This document shows, piece after piece, positions 35,068 to 44,337 of a stretch of DNA of 64,000 bases (position 1 is the first letter of the stretch; each line of letters opens with the position of its first letter). The translations under genes were made by a program, and so were the position numbers. This DNA comes from Flavobacterium sp. (GTDB lineage Bacteria; Bacteroidota; Bacteroidia; Flavobacteriales; Flavobacteriaceae). The stretch lies in the NCBI GenBank assembly GCA_016721735.1, contig JADKHM010000019.1, forward strand, positions 620,001-684,000, written 5' to 3'. Below the pieces are notes generated by a model that searched no databases, was not told the DNA's origin, and saw nothing but the letters and a program-made list of their open reading frames with translations.

Positions 35068-36409
35068 ATGCGTTAAAATATAAGTCGTATTTCATTTTCT
35101 TGGAATCCTTTTTCCAATCGCTTTTGGCTCAAACCGAACCAGAAGCCATTGCTGTGGCGGAAGATGAATTTCAAAACGCATTCTACGAATCACTGTTGCA
35201 AAAAGGGATAGAGAATTATGACAAAGCGATTACAGCCTTAGAAAAATGTAAAAAATTACAACCCAATAACGACGTGGTTTATTTCGAAATGGGGAAGAAT
35301 TATTTGGGACAAAAAAACTATAAGGATTCCTATGATTCTTTTGAAAAAGCAACTCAAATCAATCCCAAAAACCAATGGTATTGGGTTGGGATGTATGATG
35401 TGTGTTACGAAACCAAAGATTTTGCGCAAGCCATTGTCATTGTGACCAAATTAATTGAATTCAAAAAAGAATACCAAGAAGACTTGGTTTCTTTATACAT
35501 GAATACCCAGCAATTCGACAAAGCGTTGGTATTGATAAATGAGCTTAATGATACAGTTGGCAAGACTGATCAAAGAGAGAATTATAAAGCTCAAATCTTG
35601 CGAGAATCAAAATACCAAAATGCTGAAAAAGAGAATTTGATCGATCAAATAAAGAAATTTCCAAAAGAAGAATCCAATTATATTGCGTTGATATTTCTCT
35701 ATTCAGAAAACAACCAAGAGGATAAAGCACTAGAAGTCACCAAACAATTAGAAAAAGAAATTCCAACGTCAGATTGGGCGCAAGTGAGTTTATTCAAACA
35801 TCATTTAAACAATAATGACGGCGTAAGTGGTGTTCAAGCGATGAATAAAGTTTTGGCGAGTGACAAAATCGACTCGAAAATCAAGCATCGGATGCTCAAT
35901 GAGTTTCTGATTTTCATCAAAGACAAACCCGAATTTGACAAAGATTTGGAGAAAGCCATTTCGTATTTTGATGGAGACAAAGAAGTAAAAGTCGCCAAAG
36001 AAATCGGAAAGTTCTACCACAACAAATCCGATTGGGACAAGGCCGCCAAGTACTACGAAAAACATCTTAAGAGCAATCCAGAGGATTTTGAAACGCAATT
36101 GCTGATGTTGCAAGCTTATACGGAAAAGCAAAGATTTGACTTGTAGCTACAAAAGCGGTGAATTTGCAAGAACTATATCCGTCACAACCTCAGTTTTATT
36201 ACTTTGCTGGATTGGCGTACAATCAATTGTCGCAGTTTAAGAAAGCTAAGGATGCGCTAGAATCGGGAATCGACTTTGTAATTGATGACAAAGCGTTGGA
36301 GATCAACTTCAATATACAACTCGGCGAAGCATGGGCAGGATTGGGTGATCAGAAAAAAAAGGAAGCTTATTTCTTGAAAGCTGACGCGTTAATGAAACAA
36401 AAAAAATAA
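35068..36409 (+). CDS. Exported TPR-repeat protein, several frameshifts in this sequence
   Basis: The long open part (about 35126 to 36146) encodes TPR repeats ('YESLLQKGIENYDKAITALE', 'VYFEMGKNYLGQKNYKDSYD') and ends early; a missing base near 36143 would join it to the frame ending at 36409. At the 5' end, an ATG at 35068 followed by small indels near 35073, 35098 and 35122-35125 would encode a perfect signal peptide (reconstructed MRLKYKSYFIFLGILFPIAL, then AQ). Without repair the frame only begins at a TTG (35100). The product would be a periplasmic or outer-membrane TPR protein of about 447 residues, ending where the DUF4292 lipoprotein gene starts. Reconstruction is inference. Confidence 0.72.
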
Positions 36410-37176
36410 TGTATAAGTATTTTGCATTTTTAATAGTCGGTGTGCTTTTTTCCTGCAAGTCAAAGGCTGTTTTGTTAGAAGGAAAAGCAAAAGAGGTTTT
36501 GTCTTCGGATCAAATCGTAGCTAGTCATTATAACAATAAAAAAGAATTTTCAACGCTGTATATCAAATCGAGTGCTCATTACGAAGATGACAAACAGAGT
36601 CAAAAAGTAAACGCAGAAATTAAAATCAAGAAAGATGAAAAGATCTTGATTAGCATTCGATTTATCGGAATAACCATGGCTAAGGCGCTCATTACGCCAA
36701 CTGAAGTGAAGTATTATGAAAAAATAAACAATAGTTTTTTCGAAGGAGATTACACCACTTTGAGTCGTTGGTTGGGCAGTGATTTAGATTTTTATAAAGT
36801 TCAAAATATGCTACTCGGGGAAGCATTAGACGATTTAAATAAGGGAAAATACACCGCAAATATTGTCGATCAAATGTTTAGATTGGAGGACAGCACAGAC
36901 GTGAATACAACTAAAGAGTTCTTTTTCGAATCGGATAAGTATCTGATCAAGAAGCAACAAATTACGCAAAAAGCGCAGGATCGGACGCTACAAATTGTCT
37001 ATCCTAATTATGCTGATTTCAGTCAAATTCTGATGCCCACCAATATCATCATCGATGCCACTCAAAGCAAAGGAAAAACCAATATTACAATTGATTACAA
37101 TACAATAACGTTCAATGAAGACCTGTCATTTCCCTATAGCGTGCCTGAGGGATATGACCAAATTTTTATAAACTAG
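36409..37176 (+). CDS. DUF4292-family lipoprotein
   Basis: 255 residues with a lipoprotein signal ('IVGVLFSCKSK', Cys16) and a beta-rich body resembling LolA/LolB-type lipoprotein carriers, annotated DUF4292 in Bacteroidota. The gene overlaps the preceding TPR gene by one base and is followed 18 bases later by the EnvC-like gene; this three-gene order (TPR protein, DUF4292, M23-like factor) is one I associate with flavobacterial genomes. A role in outer-membrane lipoprotein or envelope maintenance is inferred, not shown. Confidence 0.85.
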   Translation: MYKYFAFLIVGVLFSCKSKAVLLEGKAKEVLSSDQIVASHYNNKKEFSTLYIKSSAHYEDDKQSQKVNAEIKIKKDEKILISIRFIGITMAKALITPTEVKYYEKINNSFFEGDYTTLSRWLGSDLDFYKVQNMLLGEALDDLNKGKYTANIVDQMFRLEDSTDVNTTKEFFFESDKYLIKKQQITQKAQDRTLQIVYPNYADFSQILMPTNIIIDATQSKGKTNITIDYNTITFNEDLSFPYSVPEGYDQIFIN

Positions 37177-37194
37177 CGCTCAATGGTAAGTACT

Positions 37195-38492
37195 ATGTCA
37201 AAATATATTTTTAGTTTGTTGTTTTTATTAACTTCAACAATGATGTGGAGTCAACTTACTCCGCAAGAGAAGTTGGAGCAACGAAAAGCTCAGATTCTGC
37301 GGGAGATCAAAGAGAAAGAAGATCAATTAAAGAATGTTCAATCGAAAGAAAAACAGTTACGTCGCAACTTAAAATTCAAACGGAGAAGATTAAACTCAAA
37401 GAAAATTTGATCAATACCACAGAAAAGCAAACCAAGTTGTTAAGTAATGATATGTATATCAATCAGCTCAACATCAACCGACTAAAAAGAGAACTCGCAC
37501 TACTAAAAGAAGATTATGCCAACATGATTCAGAAGTCGTACAAAAGCCGGTCGGAACAAAGTAGAGCGATGTTCTTGTTGTCTTCGCAAAATTTTCTTCA
37601 GGCGTATAAAAGAGCGCAATATATGAAGCAATACGCCAGCTACAGAAAGACGCAAGGTCTCGAAATTCAAGAAAAATCGGTAGAATTAGAAAATTTCAAT
37701 CAAATCATTGGCGTTCAAAAAACAGCCAAACAAAAATTGATTGAAGAAAATGAGAAGGAACGTATTGCCTTAGAGAAAGAACGACAAGTGCAACAAGAAC
37801 TAGCAAAATCAATCAAGAAAGACAAAAAGCAAATTATTGCCGAAATCAAGAAGAAACAACAAGAAACAAGAAACATAGACAATCAAATACAGAAATTAAT
37901 TAGAGCAGCCATTGCCGCAGCCAACAAAAGAACGGCGGACGCCAACAGAAAAACCGCAGAAGCCAATAGAAAAGCAGCGCCTAATAGTCCAAAAACAATT
38001 TCTAAAGAGGCAGCAAAAGCGGAGTCGCACGAAACCTCGTCTAAAATCGTCTTAACTGCTGAAGGGCAATTGGTTTCAAATAATTTTAAAGCTAATAAAG
38101 GCAGATTGCCATGGCCGGTAGAAAAAGGATTTGTTTCTTTAGGATACGGAGACCAAGCGCATCCAGTATATAAAACGCTAGTGGTACACAATAGTGGCGT
38201 CGAAATCACAACCGATCAAGGTGCAAATGCAAGAGCAGTTTTTGGTGGTGAAGTAATCAGCGTAATGGTACTTTCACCAGTAAATAAAGCCGTGATGATT
38301 CAACACGGAGATTATTTCACGGTCTACCAGAACTTAAGTAGCGTCAGCGTAAGCAAAGGCGATAAAGTATCGACAAAACAACCCATAGGAAGAATACGAA
38401 CTAGCGGCGACACGGGGAAAACGGTCTTGAAGTTTACCATATCTCAAAACACTACGTACAATAACCCAGCGGGCTGGTTGTCTAAAATGTAA
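37195..38492 (+). CDS. EnvC-like coiled-coil/LytM murein hydrolase activator, frameshifted
   Basis: Start at ATG 37195 (MSKYIFSLLFLLTSTMMWSQ, signal peptide). After 'KNVQSKEK' the frame breaks; one A lost in the run at 37349-37353 joins it to the frame running to 38492, giving about 432 residues. A long coiled-coil of Lys/Glu/Gln-rich helices is followed by an Ala/Asn/Arg repeat linker and a C-terminal LytM (M23) domain. In that domain 'LVVHNSGVEITT' replaces the usual HxGxD zinc site and 'VLKFTI' replaces HxHFE, so metal ligands are missing. This is the pattern of EnvC-type activators of amidases rather than active peptidases. Confidence 0.85.
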
Positions 38493-38504
38493 TTAAAATA
38501 TCCC

Positions 38505-39756
38505 ATGAGAAACATACTACTTTTGCTTATTGCACTACTTTCAACAAGTAATTATGCGCAAACTTTAAACGGGCCAGAAAGCATTGAATGGGATGCAGTT
38601 AATTCCAGATGGTTAATCGGGAATAAGGGTAACGGAACCATTCTTTCAAGAAGTGAAGCTGGAATACTCAGTAATTTTGTAACCGGAATACCATCAGGTC
38701 CCTATGGAATCGAAATATTGGGAAATGTATTGTACGCGTGCGAAGGTGGATTCATTAGAGGATATGATTTAACTTCTGGTAATACGGTTTTTACACTTAA
38801 ATTTGAACGGCACCTTTCTAAACGGCCTAACCTCTGACGGTGTTGCGAATTTATATGCAACGGATTTTACCGCGAAGAAAATATTTAAAGTTGATGTAAA
38901 TGCTGTAACCTTTTCAACATTAGCTTCGGGATTGGCAAAAACACCTAACGGAATCATCTATGATGGAGATAATAATCGATGCGTCTATGTAACATGGGGA
39001 ACGAATGCACCTATCAATGCAATCGATCTCACGACCAATGCAATTTCGACTGTCTTGGCTACCACACTTAGCAATTGCGACGGTATCACTAGAGACTCTT
39101 GTGGAAATTATTATGTATCGTCATGGGGAAACAACAAATTAAATAAGTTTGATAAATCATTAACCGGCACTTTTAGTGCACTTCCAGGAACATTAAGTAG
39201 TCCGGCGGATATAGATACTAAATTCGGAACAACAAGTGATATTATTGGCAATACCAATAGCAACAATACGCTTACCTTCACTACAATTGATTTGCCTGTA
39301 GCTGAGATTGTTTATGGCGATGTAACGCTAACGACTACTACTGCTTTTCAATCGTATCAATGGTATCGCGATGGCGTATTGATTGATGGCGCGACCGAGC
39401 AAACGTATGTGCCAACAATACAAGGGATTTATTATTGTAGTGTTACTCAGAATAATTGTACAGTAAACTCTAATGAAATTACGGCGCCTTTCTTAAGTAA
39501 TAGTTCATTTGAACGTAACAATAGAATCAAACTCTTCCCAAATCCAGCTAACGACGAGATTGCTATTTCTTTCAATGGAAATTTTGAAGGGAATTATACG
39601 ATTATCAATTCGTTAGGTCAAACAGTTTTAAGCGGAACGGAGAACTCCACTGAAAAACAGATTCGAATTTCAGTTGCGGATTTACAAGCGGGACATTACG
39701 TTTTACAAATGAAAATCAACGGAATTTCAGAAAAAATCAAGTTTGTCAAGCGTTAA
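38505..39756 (+). CDS. Secreted beta-propeller-like protein with T9SS sorting domain, frameshifted
   Basis: Signal peptide (MRNILLLLIALLSTSNYAQ), then a region like SMP-30/NHL propeller proteins with repeated 'P.GI' turns ('GPYGIEILGNVLYACEGG', 'KTPNGIIYDGDNNRCVYVTW'). The frame breaks near 38800, where one extra A in CTTAAATTTG would turn the expected 'LNLNGTFLNG' out of frame; the second frame runs to 39756. An Ig-like 'YQWYRDGVLIDGATEQTY' segment and a T9SS type A domain ('KLFPNPANDEIAISFNGN') end the protein. Combined length is about 417 residues. It is an extracellular or surface protein; ligand or enzymatic role unknown. It overlaps the convergent thioesterase gene by four bases. Confidence 0.82.
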
Positions 39757-40262
39757 ACAAACAAAGCTTTTAACTCAGTAGCTTCACTAGGTTTCATTTT
39801 TCCAGCCAAAACTAAACTTAATTGTTTTCTTCGCAAAGCTGCTTCAAACCTTTCTTTTTCTAAATCAGTTTCAGGAATTACTGGAGGAATTTCTACAGGT
39901 CTTCCAGTATCATCAACAGCTACAAAAGTATAGATGGCCTCGTTGGCTTTGCTTCGTATACCAGTTTCTCTGTCTTCAACCCATACATCTAGATAAATTT
40001 CCATCGAACTTTTGAAACTCCTAGAGATTTTTGCTTCGACAGTTACAACACTTCCCAAAGGAATAGCGCGATTGAAGGCCACGTGATTGACTGAAGCAGT
40101 AACCGCAATTCTTCTAGAGTGTCTTCTAGCCGAAATACTCGCCGCACGATCCATACGCGCCAGTAATTCGCCACCAAAAAGATTATTTAATGGATTGGTC
40201 TCGCTAGGTAAAACCAAATCAGTGAGGATGGTTAGCGATTCGGAAGGATGTTTTGGATGCAT
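39753..40262 (-). CDS. Acyl-CoA thioesterase (hotdog fold, YciA/BACH type)
   Basis: 169 residues. 'NNLFGGELLARMDRAASISA' and 'VNHVAFNRAIPLGSVVTVEA' are the typical hotdog-fold motifs, with the catalytic acidic residue expected near 'MDRAA'. Such enzymes hydrolyse acyl-CoA to free acid and CoA, controlling CoA pools. The C-terminal tail is helical and charged. Its 3' end overlaps the T9SS cargo gene by four bases. Confidence 0.9.
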   Translation of the reverse strand: MHPKHPSESLTILTDLVLPSETNPLNNLFGGELLARMDRAASISARRHSRRIAVTASVNHVAFNRAIPLGSVVTVEAKISRSFKSSMEIYLDVWVEDRETGIRSKANEAIYTFVAVDDTGRPVEIPPVIPETDLEKERFEAALRRKQLSLVLAGKMKPSEATELKALFV

Positions 40263-40329
40263 GTTTTTTGACTTACTTTCGGTTCAAACTTATGGACTTG
40301 GGTGCAAAGATACTTACACTCCATAAAAA

Positions 40330-40348
40330 ATCCCGTGAGTTACGGGAT
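40330..40348 (-). terminator. Terminator of the HU/SPOR gene
   Basis: Inverted repeat ATCCCGT / ACGGGAT with a five-base loop, followed on the minus strand by a run of six T (40325-40330 as A on the plus strand). It sits five bases beyond the stop of the leftward gene at 40354. Confidence 0.7.
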
Positions 40349-40353
40349 AAATT

Positions 40354-41313
40354 TTATAGTGCTTTTACCATCAACCAGGCGTCGGGATTGTTTGCTTTTT
40401 GAATTTCAATCATAGCTTGTTGCGCTTCGGCATAAGTGGCGTAACTGCCATATAAGACGGGAAATAATCCGTGTTTGTTGGGTGCAATTCTTCGTGCTTT
40501 AAATCCAGATTTAAGCAAATCAGTATAAATATTTTGAGCGTTTTCTTCGTTTCTAAAAGCGCCTGCAACAACATGATACAACATTTTCTCTTCAGAAACA
40601 GTCAATGTTACTGCCGGCATAGGAGTTTCAAGTAAAAAAGTGGCTTCTTGAATTTTGTTTTGAACTTGTTTTTGAACAGCCGTTTCCACTAGCAAAGTCT
40701 CTTTTGCAACTTGGTTTTCATACATTTTATAACCAACCGTTGCAGTCGTCGCTAATCCTAAGATCAAGATAGCGGCGTAACGAAGATATGGTCGACCAGT
40801 GCGAACTTCAGGTTTAAGCTGAACGATTTCTTTTTCTTCTACAATCGGAGTCTCCTCCTTAACTGTGTTTTCAATAATGTGCTGGGCAACCTCTCTTTTA
40901 ATGGCAGGAGAAACAAACGAATTCAATCCAAAAGACTCTTTTAGATAATTCACGCTTTCTACTGGCGTAAACACGATGTTCTTTTCAGAATTCAAATGTA
41001 ATTCTCCGATATTCTTCAAGACAAATTTTTCATTAACTTGCAGAATACTATTCCAAATAACCACTTCGCTTTCTATTGAAGCAACTGCATTTTCATAGCT
41101 TGTTTTCTCTATTTGAGCAATATGATTGGCTAATAATCCGTCATTATTTTTTAAATGCGAATTAAAAGAAATGACTTTCTTTGGAGGATAAAAAGAATTC
41201 GTGTTTTCATGCAAATGTGCCGATTGAATTTCGGTCAAAAAAGCGCCAAAACCTGGCACGGTTACACATTGATGACGATATAAAAGTTGTGAAATATACT
41301 GCTCGATCTTCAT
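40354..41313 (-). CDS. HU-like (CCDC81) and SPOR domain membrane protein
   Basis: 319 residues from ATG 41313 (MKIEQYISQLLYRHQCVTVP); a longer in-frame start falls in the promoter. Residues 1-140 look like the bacterial HU-CCDC81 domain pair ('VTVPGFGAFLTEIQSAH'), a single membrane helix follows near 170-190 ('LRYAAILILGLATTATVGYK'), and residues 245-319 form a SPOR domain ('YHVVAGAFRNEENAQNIYTD', 'FPVLYGSYATYAEAQQAM') that binds denuded septal peptidoglycan. The layout implies an inner-membrane protein with a cytoplasmic HU-like domain and a periplasmic SPOR domain, so a link between chromosome and division septum is conceivable (inference). Confidence 0.87.
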   Translation of the reverse strand: MKIEQYISQLLYRHQCVTVPGFGAFLTEIQSAHLHENTNSFYPPKKVISFNSHLKNNDGLLANHIAQIEKTSYENAVASIESEVVIWNSILQVNEKFVLKNIGELHLNSEKNIVFTPVESVNYLKESFGLNSFVSPAIKREVAQHIIENTVKEETPIVEEKEIVQLKPEVRTGRPYLRYAAILILGLATTATVGYKMYENQVAKETLLVETAVQKQVQNKIQEATFLLETPMPAVTLTVSEEKMLYHVVAGAFRNEENAQNIYTDLLKSGFKARRIAPNKHGLFPVLYGSYATYAEAQQAMIEIQKANNPDAWLMVKAL

Positions 41314-41318
41314 AGCAA

Positions 41319-41347
41319 CAAAGTTATACAATGCCCATCAGCATCAA
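41319..41347 (-). promoter_or_regulatory. Promoter of the HU/SPOR gene, probably leaderless
   Basis: On the minus strand: TTG (41347-41345), an 18-base spacer, then TAACTTTG (41326-41319). The ATG at 41313 follows after five bases, where transcription should start, so the mRNA may lack a leader. Confidence 0.6.
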
Positions 41348-41414
41348 AATTTTATTCACAATTTTTATTAACAATTGGGATAATTTTTATACTTTTCATT
41401 TTCAATTATTTACT

Positions 41415-42515
41415 ATGCGCCACGAAGATTTATTTTATGTATTAGCCTTGCTAAAAGTAGAAGGTGTGGGCGATATTGTCGCCAAAAGACTACTTTCTCA
41501 TTGTTCTGATCCCGCCCAGATTTTCAAATCCAAAGCTTCTCTTCTTAATTCGATTGATGGAATTGGAACTGTTCTGATTAAAAATCTAAAGGACAAGTCT
41601 ATATTTCTAAAAGCCGAAGCCGAATTGCGGTTCATAGAGAAAAATCAAATAGCGGTTTCTTATTTCCTTGACGAAAATTATCCCGATCGACTGAAGCATT
41701 GCATTGATGGTCCTGTGTTATTGTTCTCGTCGGGAAACATCCAACTTAAGAATAGAAAAGCAATTAGCATTGTTGGAACACGGCAAATTAGTTCATATGG
41801 CATGAACTTTTGCAAGAATCTGATTGCGGATTTGGCGCCTTTAGACCCAATAATTGTAAGCGGATTTGCCTACGGTGTAGATATTATTGCACACCAATCC
41901 GCTTTAGAACATAACTTGCAAACCGTCGGCATTGTTGCGCATGGTTTGAATCAAGTGTATCCCAAGATTCATAAAAAGTACGTGCATCGCATAGAAGAAA
42001 ACGGTGGTTTTATGACCGAATTTTGGAGTACCTCTAATCCAGAAAAGGAGAATTTTGTACGTCGAAATCGTATTGTTGCGGGGCTTTCAGAAGCCACTAT
42101 TGTCATCGAATCCGCGGATAAAGGCGGTTCAATTATCACTGCCAATCTAGCAAACGATTACAACCGTGATGTTTTTGCAGTGCCCGGAAGAGTGGGCGAT
42201 TATTACAGCCAAGGTTGCAATACGTTGATCAAAACGCAAAAAGCGAATTTATTGACGAGCGCTGCCGATTTGATTTTTCAATTGAATTGGGATATTGAAA
42301 CCAAAGCAAAACCGATTCAAAAGCAGCTTTTCGTTGAACTGAATTCCGAAGAACAAAAGATCTACGATTTCCTGATCGCAAGAGGAAAAGAAATGCTCGA
42401 CATCATTGCCTTAGAATGCGATTTCCCGATTTTTAGAATCTCAAGCATTTTGCTGAATATGGAATTGAAAGGCGTGATTCGTCCGTTGCCAGGAAAATTA
42501 TTTGAAGCTATCTAG
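41415..42515 (+). CDS. dprA: DNA-processing protein DprA
   Basis: 366 residues from ATG 41415 (MRHEDLFYVLALLKVEGVGD). The N-terminal helical/HhH-like region precedes the Rossmann DprA domain: 'AISIVGTRQISSYG', 'IVSGFAYGVDIIAHQSAL', 'FVRRNRIVAGLSEATIVIES' and 'VFAVPGRVGDYYSQGCN'. A C-terminal winged-helix-like segment ('RISSILLNMELKGVIRPLPG') completes it. DprA loads RecA onto incoming single-stranded DNA in natural transformation; recA lies 2 kb away. It ends back-to-back with trpS. Confidence 0.94.
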   Translation: MRHEDLFYVLALLKVEGVGDIVAKRLLSHCSDPAQIFKSKASLLNSIDGIGTVLIKNLKDKSIFLKAEAELRFIEKNQIAVSYFLDENYPDRLKHCIDGPVLLFSSGNIQLKNRKAISIVGTRQISSYGMNFCKNLIADLAPLDPIIVSGFAYGVDIIAHQSALEHNLQTVGIVAHGLNQVYPKIHKKYVHRIEENGGFMTEFWSTSNPEKENFVRRNRIVAGLSEATIVIESADKGGSIITANLANDYNRDVFAVPGRVGDYYSQGCNTLIKTQKANLLTSAADLIFQLNWDIETKAKPIQKQLFVELNSEEQKIYDFLIARGKEMLDIIALECDFPIFRISSILLNMELKGVIRPLPGKLFEAI

Positions 42516-43496
42516 TTAGGAGCGAAATCCTAATTTCTCACGAACTCTTGCCAACACACCATTGGCAACTTCTTGCGCTTTAGCAGCGCCTTTAAGCAAA
42601 GCCGCATCAATTTCTGGCAGATTGTTCATGTAGTAGTTATACGTTTCGCGTTCGGTTTTAAATTTCTCCAAAATCAACTCAAACAAAGCCTGTTTGGCAT
42701 GACCATAACCGTAATCTCGGTTGACGTTTGCGTAGTTTTTCGTCATTACAGCCACTTGATCTTCTGTAGCAAGAAGTTTGTAGATGGCGAAAATTTTACA
42801 AGTTTCGATGTCTTTAGGCTCTTCTAATGGTGTGCTGTCGGTTTCAATCGACATGACTTGTTTGCGCAGCGCTTTATCATCCAAAAATATATTGATAATA
42901 TTATTCGCCGATTTACTCATTTTTCCACCATTGGTTCCTGGAACATATTTGGTTTCTTCTTGTGTAGATGCTTCTGGTAAAACGAAAGTTTCTCCCATTT
43001 GGTGGTTGAATCTCGCTGCTACATCTCGAGTAATTTCGATGTGTTGCAACTGGTCTTTTCCAACGGGAACAAACTCCGCATCATATAATAAAATATCTGC
43101 CGCCATCAACATTGGATAAGTAAACAACCCAGCATTGACATCCTCCAAACGATCTGATTTATCTTTAAAAGAATGTGCTAAAGTCAATCGTTGATAAGGA
43201 AAAAAGCAACTCAAATACCACGACAATTCCGCGGTTTGAGGAAGATCAGATTGACGGTAGAAAATAACTTTTTCAATATTTAGTCCACAAGCCAACCACG
43301 CTGCAGCAGTACTGTAATTGTTCTGACGCAAAACTTCTCCATTTTTAATTTGAGTAATCGCATGCAAATCGGCAATAAAAAGAAATGATTTGTTTTCCGG
43401 CTTATTCGACAATTCGATTGCTGGGATAATTGCTCCTAATAAATTTCCTAAATGTGGAGTTCCTGTACTTTGAATACCGGTAAGTATTTTGGCCAT
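42516..43496 (-). CDS. trpS: Tryptophanyl-tRNA synthetase
   Basis: 326 residues, class I synthetase. The HIGH-type motif is 'TGTPHLGN' (12-18) and the KMSKS motif is intact ('GGKMSKSANN'). 'FIADLHAIT' and 'YPMLMAADILLY' line the tryptophan site. It charges tRNA-Trp in the cytoplasm. Its stop abuts the dprA stop, and it is divergent from the plsC-like gene at 43566. Confidence 0.96.
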   Translation of the reverse strand: MAKILTGIQSTGTPHLGNLLGAIIPAIELSNKPENKSFLFIADLHAITQIKNGEVLRQNNYSTAAAWLACGLNIEKVIFYRQSDLPQTAELSWYLSCFFPYQRLTLAHSFKDKSDRLEDVNAGLFTYPMLMAADILLYDAEFVPVGKDQLQHIEITRDVAARFNHQMGETFVLPEASTQEETKYVPGTNGGKMSKSANNIINIFLDDKALRKQVMSIETDSTPLEEPKDIETCKIFAIYKLLATEDQVAVMTKNYANVNRDYGYGHAKQALFELILEKFKTERETYNYYMNNLPEIDAALLKGAAKAQEVANGVLARVREKLGFRS

Positions 43497-43527
43497 GGTC
43501 TACTAAATTTTGGCAAAGGTAAATGAT

Positions 43528-43560
43528 TTGAGAAAATTAAGGATTGAATTCTTACTTTTG
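43528..43560 (+). promoter_or_regulatory. Promoter of the first plsC-like gene, probably leaderless
   Basis: TTG at 43528-43530, a 22-base spacer and TACTTTTG at 43553-43560; the ATG at 43566 follows after five bases, so the start of transcription probably coincides with the start codon. Confidence 0.5.
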
Positions 43561-43565
43561 AAGAC

Positions 43566-44309
43566 ATGAAAATCGTAAAAGTTATTTTTTGGGTGCTGTG
43601 GCGCATTTGGTTTTACCTGATGATGGGAGTTCCGATTATAATCATGTTTCCATTTTTGGTAATTTCCATATTAAAAGAAGAATGGTATCGGTACTTTTTT
43701 GTCATGGCTAGAATTTGGGCAAAATGCATTTTGATTACCTCTGGTTTTTATTGGAAAGTTAAATCAGAACAAGACATCGCGATGGACAAAAGTTATATGT
43801 TTGTAGCGAATCACACTTCGATGACAGACATTATGTTGATGTTAGCCGTAGTCAAAAATCCCTTTGTTTTTGTGGGCAAAAAAGAGTTAGCAAAGATTCC
43901 GCTCTTTGGTTTTTTCTACAAACGCACATGCATTTTAGTCGATAGAAATAGTTCTAGAAGCAGAATGGAAGTCTTCAACCGAGCGCAAAAGCGATTGAGT
44001 CAAGGATTGAGCATTTGTATTTTCCCAGAAGGTGGCGTTCCGGCAGACGAATCAATTGTTCTTGACGAATTTAAAGATGGCGCATTTCGCCTTGCCATTG
44101 AACATCAAATTCCCATTATCCCGTTGACTTTTATGGATAACAAAAAGAGATTTTCGTATACTTTTTTTAGCGGAAGCCCAGGTTTGATGCGGGTGTTTAT
44201 TCATCCATTAACTGATACTACAGGAAAGACAATCGAAAATAAGAAAGACATCAAAGAAGTCAAAGAGCAAGTTTTTGAAGTTATTCATTCTCAATTATCT
44301 AAAGCATAA
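43566..44309 (+). CDS. plsC: 1-acyl-sn-glycerol-3-phosphate acyltransferase (PlsC family), paralogue 1
   Basis: 247 residues with an N-terminal membrane helix pair (about 5-30). Catalytic block I is 'VANHTSMTDIML' (HxxxxD: His/Asp), block III is 'IFPEGGVPADES', and 'KIPLFGFFYKRTCILVDRN' forms block II. The enzyme acylates lysophosphatidic acid to phosphatidic acid on the inner membrane. A second, distinct paralogue lies at 46442. Which one is the main PlsC cannot be told. Confidence 0.9.
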   Translation: MKIVKVIFWVLWRIWFYLMMGVPIIIMFPFLVISILKEEWYRYFFVMARIWAKCILITSGFYWKVKSEQDIAMDKSYMFVANHTSMTDIMLMLAVVKNPFVFVGKKELAKIPLFGFFYKRTCILVDRNSSRSRMEVFNRAQKRLSQGLSICIFPEGGVPADESIVLDEFKDGAFRLAIEHQIPIIPLTFMDNKKRFSYTFFSGSPGLMRVFIHPLTDTTGKTIENKKDIKEVKEQVFEVIHSQLSKA

Positions 44310-44310
44310 A

Positions 44311-44333
44311 AAAACCCGAACGAATCGGGTTTC
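44311..44333. terminator. Bidirectional terminator between plsC and recA
   Basis: Inverted repeat around AAACCCGA / TCGGGTTT flanked by A-run on the left and T-rich sequence on the right, placed between two convergent genes, so it can stop transcription from either side. Confidence 0.75.
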
Positions 44334-44337
44334 TTAT

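Noticed and set aside
37883..38209. 108-codon minus-strand frame rich in Ala/Leu
   Set aside because: Antisense of the Ala/Asn/Arg repeat linker in the EnvC-like gene.
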